64,000 nucleotides of DNA from Desulfomonilaceae bacterium (GTDB lineage: Bacteria; Desulfobacterota; Desulfomonilia; Desulfomonilales; Desulfomonilaceae), in contig JBAZSD010000005.1 of assembly GCA_041662605.1 (NCBI GenBank), positions 124,001 through 188,000 on the forward strand. The letters are read 5' to 3'. Shown piece after piece: positions 1-9,194 of the stretch (position 1 is the first letter of the stretch; every line of letters starts with the position of its first letter). The position numbers and the translations under genes are program-made. Below the pieces are notes generated by a model that was not told where the DNA came from, ran no database searches, and saw nothing but the letters and a program-made list of their open reading frames with translations.

Positions 1-2
1 AG

Positions 3-470
3 AACATGGTCATATCAAGCACACTATGTTACAGCGCTTCTACTATGCACGAATTCAATCTATCGAAATTTACCAAGACTTTTGATCAGTTGGAACCTCA
101 ACTACAGGAGAAATTAACAGGTTGGCATGGAGAAAAAACCAGGACATTTTATTCTAAGTTTTGTCAATTTGGAGGAGCTTACGGAAAAGATTTTTTTGAT
201 CTCAGGCCGATTCTTAAGCTGGTAAATTGTCCAACTCTGGTTCTTTATCCAGACAGGAGCTTCCTTTTCGAAGTTGAGCAGGGGGTAGCCTTTTATCGAA
301 ATCTTGCTCAAGGGGAACTGGCAGTCCTTCCTAATTGTGGCCATAACACTTACGATGAGCAACCCGAGGAATACTATTCTCACATAGTGAACTTTTTCAG
401 TCGGCACCGTCTCGACGGGCTGCCCGGAATGAGCCGTAAAACGCTTAAGCCCATAACTTGCGCAGGTTGA
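3..470 (+). CDS. Alpha/beta hydrolase, C-terminal part (cut by window start)
   Basis: The 155 visible residues match the C-terminal half of an alpha/beta hydrolase. A helical cap-like stretch is followed by a strand of the form CPTLVLYPD, which normally carries the acid of the triad, and then by NCGHNTYDEQPE, where the His is the usual catalytic base. The nucleophile elbow (GxSxG) is not present, and the reading frame stays open to the first base of the window, so the gene must begin upstream; the ATG at 6 is internal. Substrate unknown. It converges on tmk with a gap of about 33 bases. Confidence 0.7.
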   Translation, partial: NMVISSTLCYSASTMHEFNLSKFTKTFDQLEPQLQEKLTGWHGEKTRTFYSKFCQFGGAYGKDFFDLRPILKLVNCPTLVLYPDRSFLFEVEQGVAFYRNLAQGELAVLPNCGHNTYDEQPEEYYSHIVNFFSRHRLDGLPGMSRKTLKPITCAG

Positions 471-503
471 AGTCTTCAAGATGAATAAGACGATATTATG
501 AAA

Positions 504-1088
504 TCAGAATTTAACCCCTTTCAGTTCCAGCCAGCGGACAATCTCAGCGTGCGCCTCAGAAGCTAATTGGTTACCGTCAATCCTTTTTATGACAGGTTCG
601 TCGAACGTGTCATAAATAGCTGATACAGCTTCAAGGTCTCTTCTCTTTTCAAAAATGGAATATCCGGCAGGCCGTGACTTGCCTATTCGCTCAAGGGCTG
701 TTTCCACGGAAACGCAAATTAGAAAAACAATGTCGGGAACTAGCGCCAGCGATTGATTTTTTTTGAGAATCCCAACAGGATCCAAGCCTTGTGAGCCCTG
801 GTAAGCTGCGGAAGAGTAGTAATAACGATCGCAAATTACATGTTTGCCTGCTTCCAACGCGGGCGCTATCAATGTCCTGACATGATCCACGCGGTCTTCA
901 AGGAAAAGCGTGAATTCTTCTTCAGGAGAAAGTCTAACCGAAAGACTTCTTAGTCTTTTTCCAATTTTTCCACCGGAGGGCTCCCTTGTGAGGACAAAAT
1001 CGATTCCCCTGGATTTAAAGAGATTCGCTAGCAGAAGGGCTTGCGTGCTCTTTCCACTTCCGTCAATACCCTCAAACACAATAAACAT
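504..1088 (-). CDS. tmk: Thymidylate kinase
   Basis: dTMP kinase, phosphorylating dTMP to dTDP with ATP in the cytoplasm for dTTP synthesis. From the chosen start the P-loop GIDGSGKS is at residues 7-14, TREPSG at about 34-39 and DRYYYSSAAYQG at 87-98. The lid region has the RPAGY-type sequence. The length of 194 aa is a little short of the usual 205-210. The frame is open for 15 more codons upstream, but the ATG at 1088 has GGAGG about 11 bases before it and gives the normal N-terminus of the family (MFIVFEGIDG), so I take it as the start. Confidence 0.93.
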   Translation of the reverse strand: MFIVFEGIDGSGKSTQALLLANLFKSRGIDFVLTREPSGGKIGKRLRSLSVRLSPEEEFTLFLEDRVDHVRTLIAPALEAGKHVICDRYYYSSAAYQGSQGLDPVGILKKNQSLALVPDIVFLICVSVETALERIGKSRPAGYSIFEKRRDLEAVSAIYDTFDEPVIKRIDGNQLASEAHAEIVRWLELKGVKF

Positions 1089-1206
1089 GCTAAAATAATC
1101 CTCCAAGTCGTATCTTTTCAAAAAAACTGGCAATTATAGATCCAATATTCATATCTACGATACAATGTTAAACAAACCCCAAAATATTTGAAATGGGAAC
1201 CGACAC

Positions 1207-2676
1207 ATGTTCAATGTTCCGGATTACAGAGTTAGAACCTTAACTGATCGATCGGTAAATGAAAATGGAGCGTTTGTAGTCTATTGGATGATTTCGAGCC
1301 GCAGAGTTCAATGGAATTTCAGTCTTGATACGGCCATCATGTGGGCTCAACAACTTGGAAAGCCTTTGCTCATCCTGGAAGCCCTCAGGTCAGGCCACAA
1401 ATGGGCGAGTGACAGGTTTCACAACTTTGTCATGGATGGCATGAGAGACAATCGAGACGCACTAAAAGACTCCGGAGTTTTGTACTATCCTTACCTCGAG
1501 CCTTATCCCAACGCGGGGAAAGGACTTCTGAAGGCTTTGTCCGCAAACGCATGCATCGTAATTACCGACCATTTCCCAAGCTTTTTTCTGCCCAAAATGA
1601 TATTTGCAGCTTCATCACAAGTAACCTGCCGGATGGATCTGGTCGATTCAAATGGATTGTTCCCACTATTTAAAACTGATAGGGTTTTCACAAGCGCATT
1701 TTCCTTCCGGAGACACCTACAGCAGCATTTGCCGAAATATCTATTGGACTCTCCCAGCAGCGCGCCCGTGACCTATCGGAAACTGCCTGCTTTGGAAACA
1801 ATTCCTGTGGATATTTTTAAAAGGTGGGAGCCGATTGAAGATTCTCTGCTCAACTCGTCGCGGAGGGATTTGTCTCGTATCCCAATCGATCACGACGTTC
1901 AGGTTGCTTTAAAACAGGGTGGAGCAAAAACCGCTTCCGAGACTTTGTGCGCTTTTCTAGATCAGCGTCTCCACAACTACGCGAGTGATAGAAATGAACC
2001 TGACATTGAAGCGACTAGCGGATTATCCGCATACCTTCACTGGGGACACATATCCATTCATCAAATATTTTGGGATCTGATGCGAACGGAAGATTGGACT
2101 CCGGATAAACTTTCCTCAAGAACAGATGGTAAGAGATCGGGTTGGTGGGGGGTAAGCGAGAATGCGGAAGCATTTCTTGATGAACTGGTTACATGGCGTG
2201 AACTTGGCTACAATATGTGTTCCTTGAGAAATGATTATGACTCTTATGAATCTCTGCCGGAATGGGCCAAAAAAACTCTGTCCGATCATCAAATTGACGC
2301 GAGAGAATACCTCTATGATCTTGAAGTCCTGGAAAAAGCGGAAACACACGACGTCATTTGGAACTCGGCCCAACGACAGCTTTTATCAACTGGAACAATG
2401 CACAATTACTTAAGAATGCTTTGGGGTAAGAAAATCCTTGAATGGACTGTCACGCCTCAGAATGCCCTTGAAATAATGATAGAATTAAATAACAAATACG
2501 CCCTGGATGGTAGAAACCCAAATTCCTATACCGGTATATTCTGGGCCTTGGGACGATATGACCGACCTTGGGGGCCTGAACGTTCAGTATTTGGAAAAAT
2601 ACGTTACATGAGTTCAAAACGAACTCGGGAAAAGCTCAAGATGGACAATTATCTACGAATTTTTCAGCCTGATTAG
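1207..2676 (+). CDS. phr: Class II CPD deoxyribodipyrimidine photolyase
   Basis: FAD-dependent enzyme that uses light to split cyclobutane pyrimidine dimers in DNA. The N-terminal photolyase domain opens with a YWM..SRRVQWN stretch typical of the class II branch. The C-terminal FAD-binding helical domain contains ELVTWRELGYN and, at about residues 434-470, DGRNPNSYTG...WALGRYDRPWG, the strongest class II signature. The length of 489 aa is normal. It stands alone between tmk (divergent) and a small secreted protein gene (convergent). A photolyase in an anaerobe implies exposure to light or surface habitats. Identification is strong; lesion specificity (CPD rather than 6-4) comes from class membership. 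Confidence 0.9.
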   Translation: MFNVPDYRVRTLTDRSVNENGAFVVYWMISSRRVQWNFSLDTAIMWAQQLGKPLLILEALRSGHKWASDRFHNFVMDGMRDNRDALKDSGVLYYPYLEPYPNAGKGLLKALSANACIVITDHFPSFFLPKMIFAASSQVTCRMDLVDSNGLFPLFKTDRVFTSAFSFRRHLQQHLPKYLLDSPSSAPVTYRKLPALETIPVDIFKRWEPIEDSLLNSSRRDLSRIPIDHDVQVALKQGGAKTASETLCAFLDQRLHNYASDRNEPDIEATSGLSAYLHWGHISIHQIFWDLMRTEDWTPDKLSSRTDGKRSGWWGVSENAEAFLDELVTWRELGYNMCSLRNDYDSYESLPEWAKKTLSDHQIDAREYLYDLEVLEKAETHDVIWNSAQRQLLSTGTMHNYLRMLWGKKILEWTVTPQNALEIMIELNNKYALDGRNPNSYTGIFWALGRYDRPWGPERSVFGKIRYMSSKRTREKLKMDNYLRIFQPD

Positions 2677-2778
2677 AACTCTTAAGGAAAATGTCGAAGT
2701 ACCAATTGTCAACAAATCGATCATTTCAGGTTCATTGGTCATCCTATCACCAACCCTCAGAACTATGTCCGTTCAACC

Positions 2779-3216
2779 TTAGTGAGATGGTGGAACCACT
2801 ATCTCATTCCTGATCCACACGGCTTCACTATATTTATTCAGCCTTTTGTTGACTTCGTAATCATGCCTCTCTTTGGTGAGCAGCAATTCATCCGGGTGTA
2901 TTTTTTCCAGTTTCTGAGGTTTGTTTTTGAGATCCTGTTCTATTTTGTCCTTAAAGCCTTCTAAAGGGCGGATTTCAAGATTATAAATCGCATAACCATT
3001 TTTTTCCCTGCATATATAAAAGATCTTACCCCCATCGGTTATTTTTATGGAAATTAACTTTCCTGTTGTTGGAACCCTCGTGTAATGGTTTTCGAATTTG
3101 ACCGCGCCATATTGCGACAAGATATTTTCCGCCAGGCCAAAATCTCCTGCATAAGCGGAGTTCATGCAAGTTCCTGTGACCAGCAACGATAAAATCATTC
3201 CACAAAAGAATTTCAT
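2779..3216 (-). CDS. Small secreted protein of unknown function
   Basis: A 145-aa protein with a clear signal peptide: charged start, hydrophobic core and a probable cleavage site near residue 23 after SAYA. The mature part of about 120 residues has a predicted mixed strand region with two Cys-poor blocks and a Lys/Glu-rich C-terminal helix. I recognise no family. It is transcribed away from the OmpH-like gene, with about 107 bases between the two starts, so both could share that region for promoters. Probably periplasmic. Confidence 0.6.
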   Translation of the reverse strand: MKFFCGMILSLLVTGTCMNSAYAGDFGLAENILSQYGAVKFENHYTRVPTTGKLISIKITDGGKIFYICREKNGYAIYNLEIRPLEGFKDKIEQDLKNKPQKLEKIHPDELLLTKERHDYEVNKRLNKYSEAVWIRNEIVVPPSH

Positions 3217-3323
3217 CCTGTCCTCCGTTCTGTCGATGCCGGCCCTTAGCGTTCATGATAGACACACGGCTGGCTTTAGAGTATGCTCTGCGAAGTTTTA
3301 ATCTCAAACAAGGGGAAGATGCA

Positions 3324-3872
3324 ATGAGAGAAAAAAATGTTATGAAACTTGTATTAACATTAAGTATTTCCATTTTACTTATCGTCGGTTTGGCTGTTCA
3401 ATCTCAGGCTCAGGGCCTTAAAATGGCTGACGTAAGTATGACTGATATTTCTAATAAATCCCAAAAAATTAAATTAGCCTTGGACGAACTTAGAAAATTC
3501 CAATCCGAACCCACAGCGAACATGAAGACGCTGGAAACCGAAATCAGACAACTTCAGGAAAATCTGGAAAAAGGCAAAGCCAGTCTCAAAGAAGAAGATA
3601 AAACGAAGATAGAAGACCAAATTAGGGCCAAATTTCAGGCCTATCAGCTTGAGCAACAGAACTTTAAAGCCCTAGTCCTTGAACAACAAAAGAAGATAAA
3701 TGACACTATGATGGCCGAGATTAATGACGCCGTGTCAAAGGTAGCGCAGCAGGGAGGCTTCTCTGTTGTTTTTCTTAAAGAATCCATAATCTATTCCAAG
3801 GACGTTCCTGACATAACGGATAAGGTCATTAGCTATCTTGACGCTTCCGCGCAGCAGCCCGCCAAGAAGTAG
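3324..3872 (+). CDS. OmpH/Skp-family periplasmic chaperone
   Basis: This 182-aa protein has a signal peptide (hydrophobic LVLTLSISILLIVGLAV, cleavage near the AQA at about residue 30). The mature part is almost entirely a long amphipathic coiled coil rich in Lys, Glu and Gln, ending in a short strand region (GGFSVVFLKESIIYS) and DITDKVISYLD. That layout is the OmpH/Skp family, which holds unfolded outer-membrane proteins in the periplasm. I chose the ATG at 3324 because AAGGGGAAG lies just upstream; the frame is open further upstream without a ribosome site. bamA and lpxD, its usual neighbours, are absent here. It lies 66 bases before the lipoate cluster on the same strand. Confidence 0.75.
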   Translation: MREKNVMKLVLTLSISILLIVGLAVQSQAQGLKMADVSMTDISNKSQKIKLALDELRKFQSEPTANMKTLETEIRQLQENLEKGKASLKEEDKTKIEDQIRAKFQAYQLEQQNFKALVLEQQKKINDTMMAEINDAVSKVAQQGGFSVVFLKESIIYSKDVPDITDKVISYLDASAQQPAKK

Positions 3873-3938
3873 TTCAGAAAGAAAATCAAAGCAGAGAAGT
3901 CCTAAGCCAGAGATCAAAAGATTTCAAATCCTGCAGAA

Positions 3939-5507
3939 ATGAATCGTAAGCAAATCCGCTTAATTGATACGAAAGCTCTACCCGCGTCAGCGAACATGGC
4001 TTTGGATAACATCATTCTGGAGGAGATTTCAGCAGGAAATTCTCCTGCCACCTTCCGCTTCTTGCAATTTCAACCGGCTGCGGCTCTTGTTGGATACAAT
4101 CAGGATGTAAATCTGGAAATTAGAACAGATTACTGTAAATCCAGCAACGTCGACATCAACAGAAGGATCACCGGTGGGGGCGCAATTCTGTTTCAGGAAT
4201 CAGCTCTGGGCTGGGAACTCTTTGGTCCGCCTGGCGATCCTCCCTTTTCAGGTTCCTATGAAAGTGTTCTGGACAGAATTTGCTCGACCGCGGCGAAAGC
4301 CTTATCAAAACTTGGTCTCGAAGCCTGTTTCAGGCCAAGAAATGACATTGAAATTCAGGGACGAAAGATATCAGGTACAGGGGGAGCTTTTATTTCCGGG
4401 GCAATGATGTTTCAAGGGACAGTACTGATCAAAAATGAAACAGAATTATTTCTCAAAGCCTTGAGAGTCCCCGTGGAAAAATTGAAAAAAAGAGAAATAG
4501 AATCCTTGATGCAAAGAATCTGCTTCCTGGATGACCTCGTAGAAAATCCGGTGAGTCTGGAATCGTTGAAACAGGTAATTGTCTCGGAATTTTCAGAGTC
4601 TCTCTGCCTGGATTTCTATGATGGGAATCTGACTGACCAGGAACATGAGCGTTTAGACAATGAACTACCTTTTTATTCAGGCGATGAATGGATTTATTCC
4701 CGAAGCAGGCCGAAACATGAAGGGGCTCCAATTCGTTCCATCTCTCAAAATCACGGAGGCTCGATAAGAGTTCATTTATGGATGAGTCCTGGAAGTAAGA
4801 GAGTTCGACAGGCTCTCATTTCCGGTGATTTTTTTACGATTCCGCAACGTCTTTGTTTAGATCTCGAGGCCAGCCTTGTAGGAACCTCTGTCGACAGAGA
4901 CGCTCTTAATGAGCGAGTGCTGTCATTCTTTGATTCGTATGACGGTAAGATTCCCGGTGTGGAACCTCAAGATTTAGCTGAGGTTATTTCTGAAGCGGCT
5001 GACAGACTTAAGCTGCTCACTTTCAATTTCAGTCTTCCTGAAGTAAATGAGTTATTTTTTGTAAACGTTGCGCCTCAGGACCTGAACAAGAAAATAGGTA
5101 AATGGCTTTTGCTGCCGTACTGTTCGAAAAATCTGGATTGTGATTTTCGTCAGACAGAAGGGTGCTCAGAATGTGGCGCCTGCGAGATCGGATATTTCTA
5201 CTCTGTGGCCCGGAGATTTAACCTGGAACCGTTGACCATTCAAAGTTTCGAGCACCTGATGGCCACACTTCAAGAAAAGGCTTCGGGATCAGAAGAACTA
5301 TATATTGGATCCTGTTGCGAAGCCTTTTACTCAAAACATCGCCTGGAAATGGAGACGATTCCGGCTCAAGGGGTTCTCGTAAACATTGATTCAACCACAT
5401 GTTATGACCTAGGCAAAGGAACGGACGCATATAAAGGAAAATTCGACAACAAAACTTTACTGAATATTGAATTGTTAGAGAAAACGATTAGGCTTATAAA
5501 TGGCTAA
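3939..5507 (+). CDS. Lipoate:protein ligase-like protein fused to a DUF116-like domain
   Basis: The N-terminal part (about residues 1-260) is a biotin/lipoate ligase fold. The nucleotide/lipoyl loop RRITGGGAILFQ is at 75-86 and the catalytic lysine is in GRKISGTGG (K143). Family members attach octanoate or lipoate to a lysine of a carrier protein. A middle region (260-380) resembles the accessory domain of LplA. The last 140 residues look like DUF116, with a Cys cluster starting near C395 (CSKNLDC, CSECGACEIG) and a later SCCEAF. Its partners (flavoprotein, two radical SAM proteins) suggest it is the sLpl-type ligase of the LipS1/LipS2 pathway. It overlaps the next gene by 8 bases. The metal-binding role of the tail is inferred. 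Confidence 0.78.
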   Translation: MNRKQIRLIDTKALPASANMALDNIILEEISAGNSPATFRFLQFQPAAALVGYNQDVNLEIRTDYCKSSNVDINRRITGGGAILFQESALGWELFGPPGDPPFSGSYESVLDRICSTAAKALSKLGLEACFRPRNDIEIQGRKISGTGGAFISGAMMFQGTVLIKNETELFLKALRVPVEKLKKREIESLMQRICFLDDLVENPVSLESLKQVIVSEFSESLCLDFYDGNLTDQEHERLDNELPFYSGDEWIYSRSRPKHEGAPIRSISQNHGGSIRVHLWMSPGSKRVRQALISGDFFTIPQRLCLDLEASLVGTSVDRDALNERVLSFFDSYDGKIPGVEPQDLAEVISEAADRLKLLTFNFSLPEVNELFFVNVAPQDLNKKIGKWLLLPYCSKNLDCDFRQTEGCSECGACEIGYFYSVARRFNLEPLTIQSFEHLMATLQEKASGSEELYIGSCCEAFYSKHRLEMETIPAQGVLVNIDSTTCYDLGKGTDAYKGKFDNKTLLNIELLEKTIRLING

Positions 5508-6594
5508 AAAACTAACATGTGATTTACTGGTAATAGGCGCGGGACCGGCTGGATCCAGGGCTGCCATGAGAGCAGCTTCTAATGGCCTCGAAGTGATTCT
5601 GATCGACAGTAAACCAAGAATCGGCGAACGACCTCACTGTGGAGAATTTGTTCCGTACCAGGTCTTTACTGAATTTGGATTGGACAGGAACTCCATACTT
5701 CACAAAATTGATCACTTAGATACATGGATTCTTAAGGATAAAGCTCAAGTTTCCTATGATAAAAACTCAATTAGATCAAATGGCTATCTCATAGATCGTC
5801 CAAAATTTGATCGTAATCTAGCCCGAGAAGCAGCTTCTTGCGGCGCTTTGGTGATGTCGTCATCAACATTTGTGGATTTTGCCAGTTACAATTGCGTGAT
5901 TAAATCGGTAGGTGAGAAAGTCACAGTTGACGCACAGTACATTATCGCTGCGGATGGGGCTCGTTCCAGCGTTCGCAACAAAATGGGGCTCCTCGTGGAA
6001 GACTGCGCAGTGGGCCGACAGATTGAAACGCCGTTAGCGACGAGCAGTTCAAGAGCCATGGTTTTTCTGGACCAGGAATTATATGGTGGATACGGATGGC
6101 TGTTCCCAAAAGGCACTACGGCGAATATCGGTATAGGCCTGTTGCCCACTAACGAACTGACAGCGGCGAGAGGACTCAAGAGTCTTAGCGAAATGCTCTC
6201 CCGAATAGGGATGATAAAGCCGGGATGGTTCGCGAGGACAAGCGGCTTCATTCCTGGATTTGGGATAAGATTTCCTTTGGTGGTCGAAAATATATTGTTT
6301 TGTGGCGACGCTGCGGGACTGGCTCACCCGATCACTGGCGCCGGCATTGCCCAGGCTGTCTTTTCAGGAGACATTGCCGGTGAAATTGTTACTAAAGCGG
6401 TGAAATCGGGGGTGTCCTCGGTTCTTGAGGAGTATCATAACGCCATACTTTATCGATACGGAGCCGTTTTTCGACACGCTTTGGCAAAAAAGAAATTTCA
6501 ATTATACTCGTGGTGGAATGATGATTTCCCAGGACTCTGCAACCGAACCTGGATTTCGTTCAAAGGTTATCGAAAACGAGAACCAAACGTTTGA
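5500..6594 (+). CDS. lipT: FAD-dependent oxidoreductase of geranylgeranyl-reductase type (LipT-like)
   Basis: A 364-aa flavoprotein with an N-terminal dinucleotide fold GAGPAG at residues 13-18, an acidic strand end LIDSK and the second FAD motif FCGDAAGLAHPITGAGI near residues 267-283. This is the geranylgeranyl reductase/PHBH-like family. By sequence alone it could be any isoprenoid or aromatic oxidoreductase. Its position, translationally overlapped by the lipoate ligase before it and by a radical SAM gene after it (4-base TTGA overlap), fits LipT of the LipS1/LipS2 lipoate assembly pathway, a flavoprotein proposed to serve the radical SAM lipoyl synthases. The role is inferred from context. 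Confidence 0.7.
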   Translation: MAKKLTCDLLVIGAGPAGSRAAMRAASNGLEVILIDSKPRIGERPHCGEFVPYQVFTEFGLDRNSILHKIDHLDTWILKDKAQVSYDKNSIRSNGYLIDRPKFDRNLAREAASCGALVMSSSTFVDFASYNCVIKSVGEKVTVDAQYIIAADGARSSVRNKMGLLVEDCAVGRQIETPLATSSSRAMVFLDQELYGGYGWLFPKGTTANIGIGLLPTNELTAARGLKSLSEMLSRIGMIKPGWFARTSGFIPGFGIRFPLVVENILFCGDAAGLAHPITGAGIAQAVFSGDIAGEIVTKAVKSGVSSVLEEYHNAILYRYGAVFRHALAKKKFQLYSWWNDDFPGLCNRTWISFKGYRKREPNV

Positions 6595-7517
6595 CCGAAA
6601 CAGAAGCTCTCTTTGATGAAGCTTGGCGTCTGTCAAGGTCCAAACATGGATCGGAATTCATTATCTATCATCCAGGCATGTTTGTTCTCAACGGCTGTAG
6701 AGGGTCGTATCACACCGTATCCATTACCGGAACAATCTGCGAACTCGATTGTGATCACTGTGGGGGACTCCTACTCAAAAATATGCACGCTGCAAACAAC
6801 CCTCCCGATCTAGTTGACTTTGCCATGAAAGCTTTCAACAGGGGGGACAAAGGCCTTTTAATATCTGGTGGGTGCGACAGGAAGGGAAAGCTGCCGTGGT
6901 CGAACTTCCTGAACGCAATCGAACACATCAAGAAGAAAACAAATCTCCAGGTGACGATACATGCGGGGCAGGTCGGTCCAACAGAAGCCCGATGTCTCAA
7001 GGAAGCGGGAGTGGATCAAGCTTTGATTGACGTAGTAGGAGATGATGCCACAGCTAGAGAGATTTTTCATCTAAGTGAAGGAACAGCCACGATTCTGAAA
7101 TCCATGGAAGCGTTGATTAAGGTTGGACTGGAGGTTGTTCCCCATATACTCTATGGGATATACTACGGAAAGGAAAAGGGCGAACAACAGGCTCTAGAAG
7201 AAATTTCACATTTTCCGGTCAAGAAATATGTGATCATTGTTTTTACACCGGTCAAAGGGACAAGGATGTTTTCTGTAAAACCCCCTGATCCTGTAGATGT
7301 GGCAAGGTTCATAGCTAGAGCACGATTAACGATACCTGACGCCAAAAGTTCTCTAGGCTGCGCCAGGCCGGGTGGCGCATACCGACGAAAATTGGATCTG
7401 CTCGCAATAAAGGCCGGAATAAACTCATTGGCGATAGGATATGATTATGTGCCGATAGAAGCGCAAAAAATGGGATTAAACGTAATCTTTAAAACCACAT
7501 GCTGTTCTCTGGATTGA
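6591..7517 (+). CDS. Radical SAM protein, LipS1/LipS2-type lipoyl synthase partner (first)
   Basis: A 308-aa radical SAM enzyme. The [4Fe-4S] motif CELDCDHC has cysteines at residues 50, 54 and 57 (CX3CX2C), followed by a GG motif and a TIM-barrel-like pattern (LLISGGCDRKG, HAGQVG, DVVGD). A C-terminal Cys region (SLGCARPGG and the final TTCC) could bind a second, sacrificial cluster as lipoyl synthases require. It starts at TTG, overlapping the stop of the flavoprotein gene. With the next gene it forms a pair of unlike radical SAM proteins beside a lipoate ligase, the arrangement known for LipS1 and LipS2, which insert the two sulfurs into octanoyl carriers. I cannot say from sequence which of the two is LipS1. 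Confidence 0.72.
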   Translation: MTETEALFDEAWRLSRSKHGSEFIIYHPGMFVLNGCRGSYHTVSITGTICELDCDHCGGLLLKNMHAANNPPDLVDFAMKAFNRGDKGLLISGGCDRKGKLPWSNFLNAIEHIKKKTNLQVTIHAGQVGPTEARCLKEAGVDQALIDVVGDDATAREIFHLSEGTATILKSMEALIKVGLEVVPHILYGIYYGKEKGEQQALEEISHFPVKKYVIIVFTPVKGTRMFSVKPPDPVDVARFIARARLTIPDAKSSLGCARPGGAYRRKLDLLAIKAGINSLAIGYDYVPIEAQKMGLNVIFKTTCCSLD

Positions 7518-7566
7518 GATCTGAAATTTAGATAGGACGTTGAATGATTCTACATGCGCTAATTGA

Positions 7567-8631
7567 ATGGTGAAATATAATATGACTGAACCAGAGACCA
7601 CAAAAAAGGAAAGTCCCGAATATGTGAGGATGTCACTTGCAGCAGCCATGACTTTGAATTTTGTCCCCGGAATGTTTTACAGAGGGGCACGCCTTGGGTG
7701 CATCAATCTGTTAATGAATTATGCGGATGGTTGTAGGGCCAACTGCGCCTTTTGTGGTCTTGCGTCTCAGAGGAGACCTGCAAAGAGCGGCAAGAGTTTC
7801 ATTCGCGTTCCCTGGAAAACCTATTCCATGAGCGAGGTAATGGAGGCTCTCAACAAAGTCCCTAGCTATGTCAGCAGAGTATGTATTTCCATGATTACGC
7901 ATCCAAAAAGTAAAAGGGATGTGATTCCGATTTGCGAACAGATAGCTCAAAATACGTCATTAGCGGTATCTCTGTTGATATCACCCACGCTCTTGGATTG
8001 TGACGATCTCATAGCCATGAAGCAGGCTGGAGCTGAACGAATAGGGGTGGCCATTGACGCCGCCACAGAGGACTTGTTCACGAATTTACGGGGCAAGCCT
8101 GTTAAAGGTCCTCATAACTGGAGCAAATACTGGGAGATTTATCAACAAAGTCTCGAGATATTTGGGAAAGGGATGGCTGGTGTTCATTTGATCTGCGGCA
8201 TAGGCGAGACTGAGAAAGAAATTGTTTCATCCATATCCAGGGCACGAAAAATGGGAGGATCGACCCATTTGTTTTGTTTTTTCCCGGAGCGGGGATCAGC
8301 TATGGAATCGGTCTCAGCGCCGTCTGTCGCCGTCTATCGCAGGGTACAGTTGGCTAGATGGTTGATTGACAATGATAAAATAGATCCGGAATCAATAAGT
8401 TATGACAACAAAAGCAGAATTACCGACTTTGGAATCTCGAAAAATCAACTTGATGAAGTAATTTCTGATGGTGGAGCTTTTCAAACATCAGGTTGTCCCG
8501 GCGCTGATGGAAAAGTTGCATGCAACCGTCCATATGGTAACGAAAAGCCTGGCCCTGATATAAGGAATTTCCCTTTTGCGCCGGAACTGGAAGATTTGGA
8601 TCGGATAAGGCGTGAAATTTTTCAGTATTGA
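7567..8631 (+). CDS. Radical SAM protein, LipS1/LipS2-type lipoyl synthase partner (second)
   Basis: A 354-aa radical SAM enzyme with motif CRANCAFC (C56, C60, C63), preceded by another Cys at 45. Later parts show the barrel strands expected for the biotin/lipoyl synthase superfamily (VSLLISPTLL, GVAIDAATEDLF, GVHLICGIGETE) and a C-terminal Cys pair (TSGCPGADGKVACNRPYG) that could hold an auxiliary cluster. The start could instead be the ATG at 7582. It follows the first radical SAM gene by 49 bases and ends the cluster at tandem hairpins. Joint function with its neighbour as a two-protein lipoyl synthase is inferred from family and context. Confidence 0.72.
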   Translation: MVKYNMTEPETTKKESPEYVRMSLAAAMTLNFVPGMFYRGARLGCINLLMNYADGCRANCAFCGLASQRRPAKSGKSFIRVPWKTYSMSEVMEALNKVPSYVSRVCISMITHPKSKRDVIPICEQIAQNTSLAVSLLISPTLLDCDDLIAMKQAGAERIGVAIDAATEDLFTNLRGKPVKGPHNWSKYWEIYQQSLEIFGKGMAGVHLICGIGETEKEIVSSISRARKMGGSTHLFCFFPERGSAMESVSAPSVAVYRRVQLARWLIDNDKIDPESISYDNKSRITDFGISKNQLDEVISDGGAFQTSGCPGADGKVACNRPYGNEKPGPDIRNFPFAPELEDLDRIRREIFQY

Positions 8632-8644
8632 TGGGAATTTAAGA

Positions 8645-8678
8645 GCTTGATATGCATCAAGCCTCGAAGTACGAGGCT
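8645..8678. terminator. Two overlapping hairpins between convergent genes
   Basis: Two perfect inverted repeats follow the lipoate cluster. GCTTGAT/ATCAAGC with a 4-base loop covers 8645-8662; AGCCTCG/CGAGGCT with a 5-base loop covers 8660-8678. They share three bases and so compete. No long T run follows on either strand, so this is a weak or Rho-assisted end for the converging genes at 8631 and 8700. Confidence 0.45.
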
Positions 8679-8699
8679 CGATGAACGTAAATTTGAAAA

Positions 8700-9194
8700 T
8701 TACGGCTGAAAAAGCTTTACGTTAATTCCATTTGGATCCACCAAAGAAGCGTAACTTACTCCATCCCTTTTACCGCTTCTTTCAACAAAACGAAGTCCCT
8801 TAGACTCAAGTCGTTTGACCGAATCTTCCAGATTTCCCACTCGAAAGCTCATCGCTGAAACACTATTTTTAGAAGACTTTGTGTCTGTCGCCTCCATGTA
8901 TAGTATTTCCAATTTGTAAGGTGAGCCTTCTTTTTCCATTGAATAAACATCCAGACCGGAGAACAAGCCATCAGACGCTCTGAAACCTAAACGACGATAA
9001 AATTCTATGGTAACTTCCGGTTGAGCTGTAGGGATATTTATTGTGAGTGGATAATCTTCAACTGAAGATTTCATGAAACTCGACGATTCCGCCTCCGTAT
9101 TGTAAGCAATCAAGAGAGCGAAAACTATCAGGAACATAATCGAGCAAGTGAATCCGAGAAACAGCCTTTTAGCGTGGCCTGCCGGCAACCTCAT
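8700..9194 (-). CDS. Membrane-anchored VOC (glyoxalase/dioxygenase-fold) protein
   Basis: This 164-aa protein has one N-terminal hydrophobic segment (about residues 12-30, LFLGFTCSIMFLIVFALLIAY), either a membrane anchor or an uncleaved signal. The remainder is a single VOC-type domain: YPLTINIPTAQPEVTIEFY, then LEILYMEA, then the second half-module ending in VDPNGINVKLFQP. VOC proteins bind a metal and act on glyoxal adducts, antibiotics or catechols. The His/Glu metal set is hard to place (the final E is replaced by K in NVKLF), so catalysis is doubtful. It stands alone, convergent with the lipoate cluster. Confidence 0.65.
   Translation of the reverse strand: MRLPAGHAKRLFLGFTCSIMFLIVFALLIAYNTEAESSSFMKSSVEDYPLTINIPTAQPEVTIEFYRRLGFRASDGLFSGLDVYSMEKEGSPYKLEILYMEATDTKSSKNSVSAMSFRVGNLEDSVKRLESKGLRFVERSGKRDGVSYASLVDPNGINVKLFQP

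Noticed and set aside
6..470. Complete short hydrolase starting at ATG 6
   Set aside because: No nucleophile elbow and the frame is open to the window edge, so it is a cut gene rather than a small protein.
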